A stretch of 64,000 nucleotides of DNA. It comes from Patulibacter sp. GTDB lineage: Bacteria; Actinomycetota; Thermoleophilia; Solirubrobacterales; Solirubrobacteraceae. Numbering within the stretch: the first letter of the stretch is position 1; the number at the start of each line of letters is the position of its first letter. The stretch lies in contig NZ_JAURWA010000024.1 of NCBI RefSeq assembly GCF_030655195.1, forward strand, positions 1 to 64,000. The letters are read 5' to 3'. This document shows positions 24,118 to 32,266 of the stretch, piece after piece. The notes under the pieces are model-generated. The model was not told where the DNA came from and did not search any database. It saw nothing but the letters and a program-made list of their open reading frames with translations. The translations under genes were made by a program, and so were the position numbers.

Positions 24118-26150
24118 GTCCTGCCGAGGCAGCATGGATCGTCCTGGTCCTCCCACTGATCGGCGCGATCGTCCTGGGGCTGGGCTTCAAGAGCTGGCGC
24201 GGGATCGGGGCCGGCATCGTCGGCACCGCGTCCGTCGGCCTGGCCTTCGTCTTCACCCTCGTCTCGCTGATCTCGATGCTGGGCCGCGAGGAGGGCCAGC
24301 GCCAGATCGCGTCGTCGCTCTACGACTACGTCAAGGTCGGCGGCGTCGACGTGCGGATGGAGATCCTGGTCGATCCCCTCTCGCTCGTGATGCTCCTGGT
24401 GGTCACCGGCGTCTCGACGCTGATCCACCTCTACTCCGTCGCGTACATGCGCGGGGACAACGGGTACACCCGCTTCTTCGCGTACCTGAACTTCTTCGTC
24501 TTCTCGATGCTGGTGCTGGTCCTGGCCGGCAACTTCGTGATCCTCATCGTGGGCTGGGGCCTCGTCGGCGCCGCCTCGTACATGCTGATCTCGTTCTGGT
24601 ACCGCCGCGGCACCGCGACGACGGCCGGCATCAAGGCGTTCGTCATCAACGTCGTCGGCGACATCGGCCTCGTGCTCGGCGTCATCCTGCTGCTGCGCCA
24701 CACCGGCACGGTCGACTTCCTCGAGACGTTCGCCACCGCCAAGGAGACGTTCGGGGAGGGCGGCGACGGGTCGCTGACCGCGGGCCTGCTGCTCGTGATG
24801 GTCGGCGCGTTCGCCAAGTCCGCGCAGATCCCGCTGCACACCTGGCTGCCGGACGCCATGGAGGGCCCGACCCCGGTCTCCTCCCTGATCCACGCGGCGA
24901 CGATGGTGACCGCCGGCGTCTACCTGCTGGCGCGCCTGCACCCGCTGATGGAGCTGTCGCAGACGGCCCAGACGGTCGGCATGGTGGTCGGCGCCGTGAC
25001 GCTGCTGGTCGCCGGGACGATCGGCCTGGTCCAGACGGACCTCAAGCGCGTCATCGCCTACTCGACGATGTCCCAGATCGGCTACATGATCATGGGCGTC
25101 TCGGCCGGGGCGTACTTCGCGTCGATGTTCCACCTGGCCACCCACGCGTTCTTCAAGGCGCTGCTCTTCATGGCGGCCGGCTCCGTCATCGCCGCGATGG
25201 CGTCGGAGCAGAACCTGGACAAGATGGGCGGCTTCAAGAAGGCGATGCCGTTCACCTACGCCGCCTTCGTCATCGGCGGCCTGGCACTGGCCGGCATCCC
25301 GCCGTTCTCCGGCTTCTTCTCGAAGGACGAGATCCTCGCCGTCATCGGCGAGCAGGGCGGCGCCTACTGGATCCTCTACGCCGCCGGCTACCTCGGCGCG
25401 TTCCTCACCGCCGTCTACACCTGGCGCATGATCTTCCGCGCCTTCTGGGGACCCCCGGTCGCCGAGGCGAAGGAGCTCGAGGAGGGCCACCTCCACCACG
25501 CCGCGGAGCACCGCAACCCCGCCACGGGCGAGGTCGAGGACACCGGTGTCGGCTTCCCGGGCCCGGACCACCACATCGCCGAGCGTGCCCCCGCGATGAA
25601 GCTCGCGATGGGGACGCTGGCGCTGCTGGCGATCTTCGGCGGCCTGCTGGGCATCCCGAAGGTCCTCACGCCGCTGGAGCACTTCCTCGAGCCGTCGTTC
25701 GAGTCCGCCCTCGAGGGCCACGCGGTCCACCCGGGCGGCGGCATCATCGTCGTCGGGCTGATCCTCGGCACGGTCGTCGGGCTGCTGGGCATCTACGTCG
25801 CCTACGTCATCTGGGCCAAGCCGGCCATGGACGGCCGCGGCGCCACCGCGGTCTCCTCGCAGTGGCAGGCCCGCTTCGCCCCGCTGCACCGCCTGTTCCT
25901 GAACAAGTGGTACTTCGACGAGCTGATCGACCTCGTGATCGTCCGACCCGTCCGGTGGTTCGGCCGGTTCGCGCACGACACGTTCGAGCGCCTCGTCGTC
26001 GGCGGCGCCATCGTCGGTGGCTCGACCGGCGCCGTCCGCGGCGCGTCCGCCGTCGTGCGACGACTGCAGGGCGGTTACCTGCGGACGTACTCCGCGGTGG
26101 TCCTCGTGGGGCTCGCCGCCCTGCTCGTCTACTTCCTGCTCCAGGGCTGA
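24114..26150 (+). CDS. nuoL: NADH-quinone oxidoreductase subunit L
   Basis: 678 aa antiporter-like proton-pumping subunit. The proton-antiporter core has GWGLVGAASYMLISFWY, KSAQIPLHTWLPDAMEGPTPVSSLIHAATMVTAGVYL and the K-containing DLKRVIAYSTMSQIGYM. The C-terminal part holds the long lateral helix region (VVGLLGIYVAYVIW, then RLFLNKWYFDELIDLVIVRP). A His-rich loop (HLHHAAEH...HH) lies around residues 460-490. ATGA overlap with nuoK. Confidence 0.98.
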   Translation: MSPAEAAWIVLVLPLIGAIVLGLGFKSWRGIGAGIVGTASVGLAFVFTLVSLISMLGREEGQRQIASSLYDYVKVGGVDVRMEILVDPLSLVMLLVVTGVSTLIHLYSVAYMRGDNGYTRFFAYLNFFVFSMLVLVLAGNFVILIVGWGLVGAASYMLISFWYRRGTATTAGIKAFVINVVGDIGLVLGVILLLRHTGTVDFLETFATAKETFGEGGDGSLTAGLLLVMVGAFAKSAQIPLHTWLPDAMEGPTPVSSLIHAATMVTAGVYLLARLHPLMELSQTAQTVGMVVGAVTLLVAGTIGLVQTDLKRVIAYSTMSQIGYMIMGVSAGAYFASMFHLATHAFFKALLFMAAGSVIAAMASEQNLDKMGGFKKAMPFTYAAFVIGGLALAGIPPFSGFFSKDEILAVIGEQGGAYWILYAAGYLGAFLTAVYTWRMIFRAFWGPPVAEAKELEEGHLHHAAEHRNPATGEVEDTGVGFPGPDHHIAERAPAMKLAMGTLALLAIFGGLLGIPKVLTPLEHFLEPSFESALEGHAVHPGGGIIVVGLILGTVVGLLGIYVAYVIWAKPAMDGRGATAVSSQWQARFAPLHRLFLNKWYFDELIDLVIVRPVRWFGRFAHDTFERLVVGGAIVGGSTGAVRGASAVVRRLQGGYLRTYSAVVLVGLAALLVYFLLQG

Positions 26151-26152
26151 TC

Positions 26153-27946
26153 ATGTTGCACCTGTCGATCCTGCTCTGGCTCCCCGCGGCCTTCGGCCTG
26201 CTCGGGCTCCTCGTCCCCTCGCGCTCCGCGCGCTGGGTCGGGGTCCTGGGCGCCGTGCTCGCGCTTGCCTTCTCCATCGTCCTGGTCCTGGACTTCGACG
26301 CCTCCGGGGCGCCGTTCCAGCACGTCACGGACGCCTCGTGGATCAGCGCCCTCGGCGTCCGCTACCAGCTGGCGATCACCGGGCTGAACGTCTGGCTCGT
26401 GCTGCTGACCACGGTCGGCTTCGCCTTCTCGATGATCTGGATCGCCGTCTCGGAGCTCGGGCGGGACCCGCGCGCCAAGCACGTCGTCCTGCACCTCGGC
26501 ATCGCCCAGTCGGCCGTCCTCGGCGCGCTGCTCGCACAGGACCTGATCCTGTTCGTCGCGTACTTCGACCTGATGCTGATCCCGTTCTTCTTCATCACGG
26601 CGCAGTTCGGCAACGGGGATCGCGTGCCGGCGACGATCAAGATGATCGTCTACACGCTCGTCGGCTCCCTGCTGATGCTCGTGGCGGCGATCGCCGTCGG
26701 CGTGCTCGCCACGCCGTCCGGCGAGACGGTCTCCTACAACCTCGTCGAGATCGCCAACCGCGGCGTGCCCGGCGGGTCGCAGGGCTGGCTCTTCGCCTGC
26801 TTCGCCGCCGCCTTCCTCGTGAAGATGCCGGCGTTCCCGATCCACGGGTGGCTGGCCGACGGGTACCGCGCGATGCCGCTGCCGGTGCTCGCCGTGTTCT
26901 CCGGCGTGCTCTCGAAGGTCGCCGTCTACGGCTTCCTGCAGATCGCGCTGCCGATCCTGCCCCAGGGGACCGCGGACCTGCGCTGGGTCGTCCTGATCCT
27001 CGCGGTGCTGTCGATCCTCTACGCCTCGACGCTCGCGTTCACGACGTTCAACGCCCGCCTCGTGCTGGCGTACTCGTCGGTCGCGCAGCTCGGCTTCATC
27101 ACCCTCGGCGTGATGAGCCTGCGACCCGACGGCGCGTCGGGTGCGCTGCTGCAGTCCGTCAACCACGGGGTCGCCGTCTTCGGCGCGTTCCTCGCGGTGG
27201 CGATCCTCGGCAGGCGCGCCGGCGGGTCGGAGGACCTGCGGGACATGGGCGGCGCGGCGACGAAGGCCCCGATCTTCGCGGTGCTCTTCGTCGTCGTCTC
27301 CTACGCGGTCCTGGCGATGCCGGGCACCGCGAACTTCGTCGGCGAGTTCCTGATCCTCCGCGGCGCCTGGGAGGGCACGGCCCCCGCCCTGGCGATCGTC
27401 GCCTCCCTGGGTGTCGCGCTCGCCGCGGTCTACGCCCTGCGGCTGTTCATCCGCAGCTCGCACAACCGCGTCGGCCCGACGATCGAGCCCCGCGAGGGCT
27501 CGCGCGTCGAGCTCGCCCTGATGGCGGTCCCGGTCGTGCTGATCGCCGCGCTCGCGCTGCACCCGCAGCAGACCGTCGACGCCGCCGACCGGGCCACCGC
27601 ACGATCCGTCGTGCGCGCGGCCAACGCCGTCGGCCCCGGTCACGTCCAGAAGATCCTCGAGGCCGATCCCGGGATCGTGGGGGTCGGGGTGCCGCAGACG
27701 TTCTCCGAGGCTCCGGCCCCGACGGGCGCGCAGACCGCCGCCACCGGCGGGTCGGGCGCCACCGAGACCACCGGTGGGGCGGCCGGCCAGGGCGGGGCGG
27801 CCGTCGACCCGAACACCGGTCAGCCGGTCCAGGTCGACCCGAGCACCGGGCAGCCGTCGACCGGCGGCGCCCAGACCATCCAGATCGATCCGAGCACCGG
27901 CCAGCCGGTGGATCCCAGCGTGCAGCCCGAAGGAGCCGGCCGATGA
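26153..27946 (+). CDS. nuoM: NADH-quinone oxidoreductase subunit M with repeat-containing C-terminal tail
   Basis: 597 aa antiporter-like proton-pumping subunit. The core includes AFLVKMPAFPIHGWLADGY, FSGVLSKVAVYGFLQI and LVLAYSSVAQLGFITLG; the usual family length is about 500. The last 85 or so residues after the final helix are Gly/Thr/Ala/Pro-rich. They hold repeats of the type DPSTGQPV (DPNTGQPV, DPSTGQPS, DPSTGQPV), with no membrane segment. ATG 26153 is 2 nt after the nuoL stop. Confidence 0.96.
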   Translation: MLHLSILLWLPAAFGLLGLLVPSRSARWVGVLGAVLALAFSIVLVLDFDASGAPFQHVTDASWISALGVRYQLAITGLNVWLVLLTTVGFAFSMIWIAVSELGRDPRAKHVVLHLGIAQSAVLGALLAQDLILFVAYFDLMLIPFFFITAQFGNGDRVPATIKMIVYTLVGSLLMLVAAIAVGVLATPSGETVSYNLVEIANRGVPGGSQGWLFACFAAAFLVKMPAFPIHGWLADGYRAMPLPVLAVFSGVLSKVAVYGFLQIALPILPQGTADLRWVVLILAVLSILYASTLAFTTFNARLVLAYSSVAQLGFITLGVMSLRPDGASGALLQSVNHGVAVFGAFLAVAILGRRAGGSEDLRDMGGAATKAPIFAVLFVVVSYAVLAMPGTANFVGEFLILRGAWEGTAPALAIVASLGVALAAVYALRLFIRSSHNRVGPTIEPREGSRVELALMAVPVVLIAALALHPQQTVDAADRATARSVVRAANAVGPGHVQKILEADPGIVGVGVPQTFSEAPAPTGAQTAATGGSGATETTGGAAGQGGAAVDPNTGQPVQVDPSTGQPSTGGAQTIQIDPSTGQPVDPSVQPEGAGR

Positions 27947-29541
27947 TCGCCCTCGCCGCCGCCAAGGCGCCCGACATCGACTGGGCCGGCATCTCGTCGC
28001 TCCTGGCGCTCTTCGCCGGTGCCGTCGTCGTCCTCATGGTCGGTCTCCTGCGGGCGCGCTTCGCCCGCCAGACCCTCGTCCCCGCCCTGTCGATCGTCGC
28101 GTTCGCCGCCTCGATCGGCCTGGCGATCTGGCAGTGGGACGAGCAGGGCAGCCTGATGTCCGGCGCCCTCGCGCTGGACCCCCTCGCCATGATCGGCGTG
28201 ATCGGGGTCGGCGTCGCCGGCATCGCCGCCGTCCTGCTCTCGATCGGGGCCACCGCCCCGCGCGAGGCCGCCCACGGCGAGTACCACGCGATGATGCTCG
28301 TCTCCGCCGCCGGCATGGCGATGTTCGTCGGCGGCCAGAACCTGATCACGACGTTCCTCGGGCTCGAGCTGCTCTCGATCCCGCTCTACGTCCTCGCGGC
28401 CACCGAGCTGCACCGCCGCCGGTCGCTCGAGTCCGGCATGAAGTACCTCATCGTCGGCTCGGTCGGCTCGGCGACGCTGCTCTACGGCTTCGCGCTGATC
28501 TTCGGCGCCACCGGGGAGCTCGACTACGGAGCGATCGCCCGCGAGGTCGGCGAGCAGGGGCTCGCCAACGACGTGCTGATGCTCGGCGGCGTGGCGATGA
28601 TCGTCGTCGGCTTCGCGTTCAAGGCCTCGGTCGCCCCGTTCCACCAGTGGACGCCGGACGTCTACGAGGGCGCGCCGACCCCCGTCACCGCCTTCATGGC
28701 GACGGCCACCAAGGTCGCGGCGCTGATCGCCTTCATCCGGCTCTTCGACGTCGCGCTGATCGGCACGTCGGACGCCTGGGGCCCCGCGCTGGCCACCCTC
28801 GCCGCGATCGCGATGATCGTCGGCAACGTCGGTGCGCTCGGGCAGAGCTCGCTCAAGCGCCTGCTGGCGTTCTCGTCCGTCGCCCAGGCCGGCTACATGC
28901 TGGTGGGCGTCGTCGTGGCCACCCAGCTCGGCGCGCAGGCGACGGTCTTCTACGTCCTCACCTACGTCGTCATGACCGCCGCGGCGTTCGCGGTCGTCGA
29001 GGCCGCGGAGCGCGAGACCGGGCACGACGGCGTCGAGGCGCTCGCCGGGCTGGGTCGGCGCAAGCCGCTCCACGGCGTCGCGCTGACCCTGGCCATGCTC
29101 GGTCTCGCCGGCGTCCCGGCCACCGTCGGCTTCGTCGCCAAGCTGCGCATCGTGCAGGCCGCCGTCGACGGCGACTACACGTGGCTGGCCATCGTCCTCG
29201 TCGTCGGCTCGATGATCTCGTTCGTCTACTACCTCCGGGTCGTCGCCCAGGTCTGGGCCGACGAGGCACCGGCCGGCGAGGCCGTCGTCCGGACCCAGAC
29301 CGTCGAGGTCGAGGCGCCCGAGACCCTGCCGACCAGCACCGTCGCCGCGGACCCGAAGGGCACGCCCGCCGCGGCGGTGCCGTCGGCCGCGGCGCTCGCC
29401 GTCGCGGGCGGCTCGCAGCTGCCGATGACGATCGTCGCCGTCGTCGCCGGCGCGGCCATCGTCGTCCTCGGCGTGGTCCCCGGTCCGCTGATGACGGTCG
29501 TCGAGGACGTCGCCCGGGCCGTCTCCGGCCTCGTCGCCTAG
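27943..29541 (+). CDS. nuoN: NADH-quinone oxidoreductase subunit N
   Basis: 532 aa third antiporter-like subunit. Signatures are GMKYLIVGSVGSATLLYG, KASVAPFHQWTPDVYEGAPTPVTAFMATATKVAAL and SLKRLLAFSSVAQAGYMLVG. Between the last two helices a polar insert (about residues 445-480, QTVEVEAPETLPTS onward) interrupts the end of the protein. ATGA overlap with nuoM. Last gene of the operon; a terminator follows 45 nt after its stop. Confidence 0.97.
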   Translation: MIALAAAKAPDIDWAGISSLLALFAGAVVVLMVGLLRARFARQTLVPALSIVAFAASIGLAIWQWDEQGSLMSGALALDPLAMIGVIGVGVAGIAAVLLSIGATAPREAAHGEYHAMMLVSAAGMAMFVGGQNLITTFLGLELLSIPLYVLAATELHRRRSLESGMKYLIVGSVGSATLLYGFALIFGATGELDYGAIAREVGEQGLANDVLMLGGVAMIVVGFAFKASVAPFHQWTPDVYEGAPTPVTAFMATATKVAALIAFIRLFDVALIGTSDAWGPALATLAAIAMIVGNVGALGQSSLKRLLAFSSVAQAGYMLVGVVVATQLGAQATVFYVLTYVVMTAAAFAVVEAAERETGHDGVEALAGLGRRKPLHGVALTLAMLGLAGVPATVGFVAKLRIVQAAVDGDYTWLAIVLVVGSMISFVYYLRVVAQVWADEAPAGEAVVRTQTVEVEAPETLPTSTVAADPKGTPAAAVPSAAALAVAGGSQLPMTIVAVVAGAAIVVLGVVPGPLMTVVEDVARAVSGLVA

Positions 29542-29586
29542 GACGACGACCTACGGACCCTGCCGGAGACGGCGGGCCGCGGCGCG

Positions 29587-29622
29587 GCACGAGGGCCCGG
29601 CGGAAGCGCCGGGCCCTCGTGC
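29587..29622 (+). terminator. Terminator of the nuo operon
   Basis: Perfect 16-bp stem (GCACGAGGGCCCGGCG and its complement) with loop GAAG, 45 nt after the nuoN stop. It is the strongest hairpin in the window. No T-run follows. Confidence 0.8.
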
Positions 29623-29653
29623 GTCCGGGGTCGTCGGGCCGGCGGAGCCGCCG

Positions 29654-30060
29654 GCGAGCGACGCAGGTCGGTGCCGCGGGGCGGCGCGTCGCTGCGTCGG
29701 TGCGGGGCGACGGCCGAGCGACGCAGGTTGGTGCTGCGGGGCGGGGCGTTGCTGCGTCGGTGCGGGGCGACGGCTGACCGACGCAGGTTGGTGCTGCGGG
29801 GCGGCACGTTGCTGCGTCGTTGCGGGGCGCCGGCCGAGCGACGCAGGTTGGTGCTGCGGGGCGGCACGTTGCTGCGGCGTTGCGGGGCGACGGCGGACCG
29901 ATGCAGGTTGGTGCCGTGGGGCGGCACGTTGCTGCGGCGTTGCGGGGCGCCGGCCGACCGACGCAGGTTGGTGCCGTGGGGCGGCACGTCGCTGCGTCGG
30001 AGCGGGACGACGGCTGACCGACGGAGGTTCGTGGCGTCGGCCGGCACGTTCCTGCGTCGC
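29654..30060 (+). repeat. Exact 60-bp tandem array, 7 units, each able to fold into a two-part hairpin
   Basis: Seven units, strictly 60 bp with no indels; the first and last are the most diverged. In a typical unit CGACGCAG and CTGCGTCG form an 8-bp outer stem. Inside it GTGCTGC-GGG-GCGGCAC forms a 7-bp inner stem. Units from about 29900 to 29985 change both inner positions together (GTGCCGT) and still pair, swapping U-G and C-G pairs. Differences between units fall at all three codon positions, which argues against coding. Confidence 0.9.
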
Positions 30061-30140
30061 CGGAGCAGTAGCCCTGCCACCGGTCGGCGGGGGCGGGATC
30101 GGGGGGGCCCGCCCCAGCCCGCCCCAGCCCCGCCCCGACC

Positions 30141-31778
30141 TCAGCGGGCGTCGGCGATCCGGTTGGCGCGGGCCACCGCGCGCGCCTTGGCGCGCGTCTT
30201 CGCCCGGGCGTGGGCCTTGGACCGGGCACGCGCCTTGGCGCGCTTCTTCGCCTTGGCCTTCGCGGCGGCCTTGGCCTTCTTCGCTGCGACGGTCTGCTTC
30301 TTCGTCTTCGCGGCACCCGGCCGGGCGATGGCCGGAAGCGGCGCCGAGGCCGTCGCCGTGGCGGTGGCGGTCGCGGTGGCCGTCGAGGCGGCGGGGGTGC
30401 CGACCGACACGGTCGCGCTGGCCTTGACGGTGGCCGAGGCCGTGACCGCCGGGGACGGGGTGTTCGCTGCGGGGACGGGGGCCGCGCCCCGCCGCGTGCC
30501 CGTCGGCAGCAGCGGGTCCAGGGCGGTGGGCACGGGGCCGGGGGCCGCGCACGTGCGGGCGCTGACGCACGGGTCGATGACGCGCAGGGCCTTCGTCCAG
30601 CTGCCCTTCACGCCGTCGGCACCGGGGATCGAGGCGATGTCCCAGACGTAGCGCCCGCCGGCGGACCAGTAGGGCAGGTCGGCGTCCTTGGCGAACTGCA
30701 CCCCCGGGTCGGTCTGTCCGAGCGACGGACGGTCGACGGAGCTCTCCTGCTCGATGTGCCAGGAGTCCGGGGTCGTGTCGATGACGAAGAGCCCGTAGTG
30801 GGCCATCGCCCGGAGCAGCACCTTCGCGTGCGCGGGGACGTCGAGCCCCGCGATCTCGGCGTCGGTGTAGCCCAGCTGGAAGCGCTGCCCCAGGGCCGGC
30901 GCGCCGAGGTTGAGCTCGCCGAGCTCGGAGCACTCGTGCTCGCCGTCGTCCGCGGTCCGGGTCGACGGGTAGACCGACCGGCCGTTCGTGCACTTCGCCG
31001 AGATGTAGAGCGCGTGCGGGATGTCCCCGTCGATCAGCTCCTCCGGGCGGACGATCCCGCCCGCGACGCCCATGCCCGCCGCGCTGGCGGTGTCGTACGG
31101 GTCGGCGACCTGCCCGTTGCCGCGGAGGTCGGCGCGGCCGCCCCACTCGGCCGTCAGGGTGCCGCCGCCGGTCGCGGCGCGTCCGACGTGCCACAGGTCG
31201 TAGGACCAGCCCGAGGCCTGGTCGACGACGACCATGTGCCGGTCGGGAGCCGGGCCGGGCTTCGCGCCCTCGGGGATGCGGATCGTCGTGCCGTTCAGCG
31301 GGTTCCGGCCCCAGCTGCCGCCGTTGCGCGGGTCCTGCGTCAGGCGGACCGTGAACTCCGGGTCGCTCGGGCGGGCGTAGTAGAGCGGCTTGGCGCCACG
31401 GCCCTGGCCGTCGGCGCCGGGCCCGAACTCCATCGTGCCCGGTGCCCCGAACGCGTTCAGGCGCGAGACGACGAGGGCCGAGTCGGGCGTGGTCCGGGGG
31501 TCCCGGGGGAGAAGGCGCTGGTTGAACGGACTGTCGTCGGCGAACGGGCGCCAGCACGCCCCGGGGTGCGCGGCGGCGCTGAACGCCCCGAGATCGGCGC
31601 ATCCCTCGCGGACGACGCCGGCCGACGCCGCGGGGGTGCCGGCGCCGAGGGCCGCGACGGCCGTCACGACGGCCACGCCCGCGGCGCGGCCGCGGAGGAC
31701 GCCGCGCATGCGGGCCGCCCGACGGGGCTGCGGGACGGCTGCGCGCGGGGGCGTGGTACCGAGGGGGGACGGGGCCAT
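30141..31778 (-). CDS. Exported protein with histone-H1-like Lys/Ala/Arg C-terminal tail
   Basis: About 545 aa. Signal peptide RGRAAGVAVVTAVAALGAG-TPAASA follows an Arg/Pro-rich start; ATG 31778 is used, and ATG 31709 (MRGVLRG) gives a more standard signal peptide. The body (about residues 55-410) has DDSPFNQRL, a DRHMVVVDQ-x-SYDLWH segment, AAGMGVAGGIVRPEEL, IPHALYIS, and an AHYGLFVIDTTPDSW ending. I recall this overall pattern from uncharacterised secreted proteins of soil bacteria, with no function known to me. A Thr/Ala repeat (TATATATATA) then leads into about 65 residues almost entirely of Lys, Ala and Arg. It lies alone, convergent with nuo. Confidence 0.82.
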   Translation of the reverse strand: MAPSPLGTTPPRAAVPQPRRAARMRGVLRGRAAGVAVVTAVAALGAGTPAASAGVVREGCADLGAFSAAAHPGACWRPFADDSPFNQRLLPRDPRTTPDSALVVSRLNAFGAPGTMEFGPGADGQGRGAKPLYYARPSDPEFTVRLTQDPRNGGSWGRNPLNGTTIRIPEGAKPGPAPDRHMVVVDQASGWSYDLWHVGRAATGGGTLTAEWGGRADLRGNGQVADPYDTASAAGMGVAGGIVRPEELIDGDIPHALYISAKCTNGRSVYPSTRTADDGEHECSELGELNLGAPALGQRFQLGYTDAEIAGLDVPAHAKVLLRAMAHYGLFVIDTTPDSWHIEQESSVDRPSLGQTDPGVQFAKDADLPYWSAGGRYVWDIASIPGADGVKGSWTKALRVIDPCVSARTCAAPGPVPTALDPLLPTGTRRGAAPVPAANTPSPAVTASATVKASATVSVGTPAASTATATATATATASAPLPAIARPGAAKTKKQTVAAKKAKAAAKAKAKKRAKARARSKAHARAKTRAKARAVARANRIADAR

Positions 31779-32266
31779 GGTCCACCCATCGTCGTCGGCC
31801 GGGGGAGGGTTCAGCAAGAGGCTGTGTGTCAAACGGGTGTCTAGGCCGACTCTGGACGGACGTTGAGTGACACGAGATGCGTGCTCGTCACACGGCGGCC
31901 CGGCGGACACCGTCGACCGTGGCCCGAATCGGCCCGTGTGAACAGCGTTTGCGCCCGTCGGAGGAACTCGCGACCCGACGTGCCGTGCTGGTCCAGGGCG
32001 GGTCCCGGTGGCGCACCGCGCCCGTTGGCAGGGTGCTCGATCGGGCCGTTCCGGGTCGCATCTGGACGGCTGGTGGACGCTCCGGGCGCCCCGACGGGTC
32101 CCACCTGTGACGGTCCTCCGCACGGAACGGTGGGCCCGAGGGGGACGCGGGCCCCCCGATCGATGGTGACCGGGTGAACGCGCGGTCCCCCGTCGGCTCC
32201 GATGCCCGGACGATGGTGCGGCTCCCGACGGACCGGCACGATGAACGAGTCCGTCCAGCGACCCAG
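31779..32266 (+). other. Divergent intergenic region
   Basis: About 490 bp between the exported protein and the JmjC-like gene. It contains the TTGACA promoter region (minus strand) and two CGATGGTG octamers (32161-32168, 32211-32218). I see no ORF with protein-like features. Confidence 0.5.
31803..31832 (-). promoter_or_regulatory. Putative promoter region of the exported basic-tail protein
   Basis: A perfect -35 hexamer TTGACA (31827-31832, minus strand). CTGAACCCTCCC (31803-31814) follows; the same 12-mer occurs upstream of the sugar transferase gene at 48355-48366. A good -10 at normal spacing is not obvious; AACCCT is 15 nt from the -35. Confidence 0.4.

Larger units (their letters stand above)
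29542..30140 (+). other. Intergenic stretch: terminator, then a 60-bp repeat array
   Basis: 600 bp between nuoN and the next gene (minus strand). It holds the nuo terminator and the 60-bp repeat array. From about 30064 on there is only a G/C-rich linker ending in GCCCCAGCCC repeats. Open frames across it on both strands are by-products of the repeat unit being a multiple of three. Confidence 0.6.

Noticed and set aside
29671-30651. Repeat protein read from the 60-bp array (20-residue repeats on either strand)
   Set aside because: Differences between units fall equally on all codon positions, there is no ribosome-binding site, and the frame runs antisense into the exported-protein gene.
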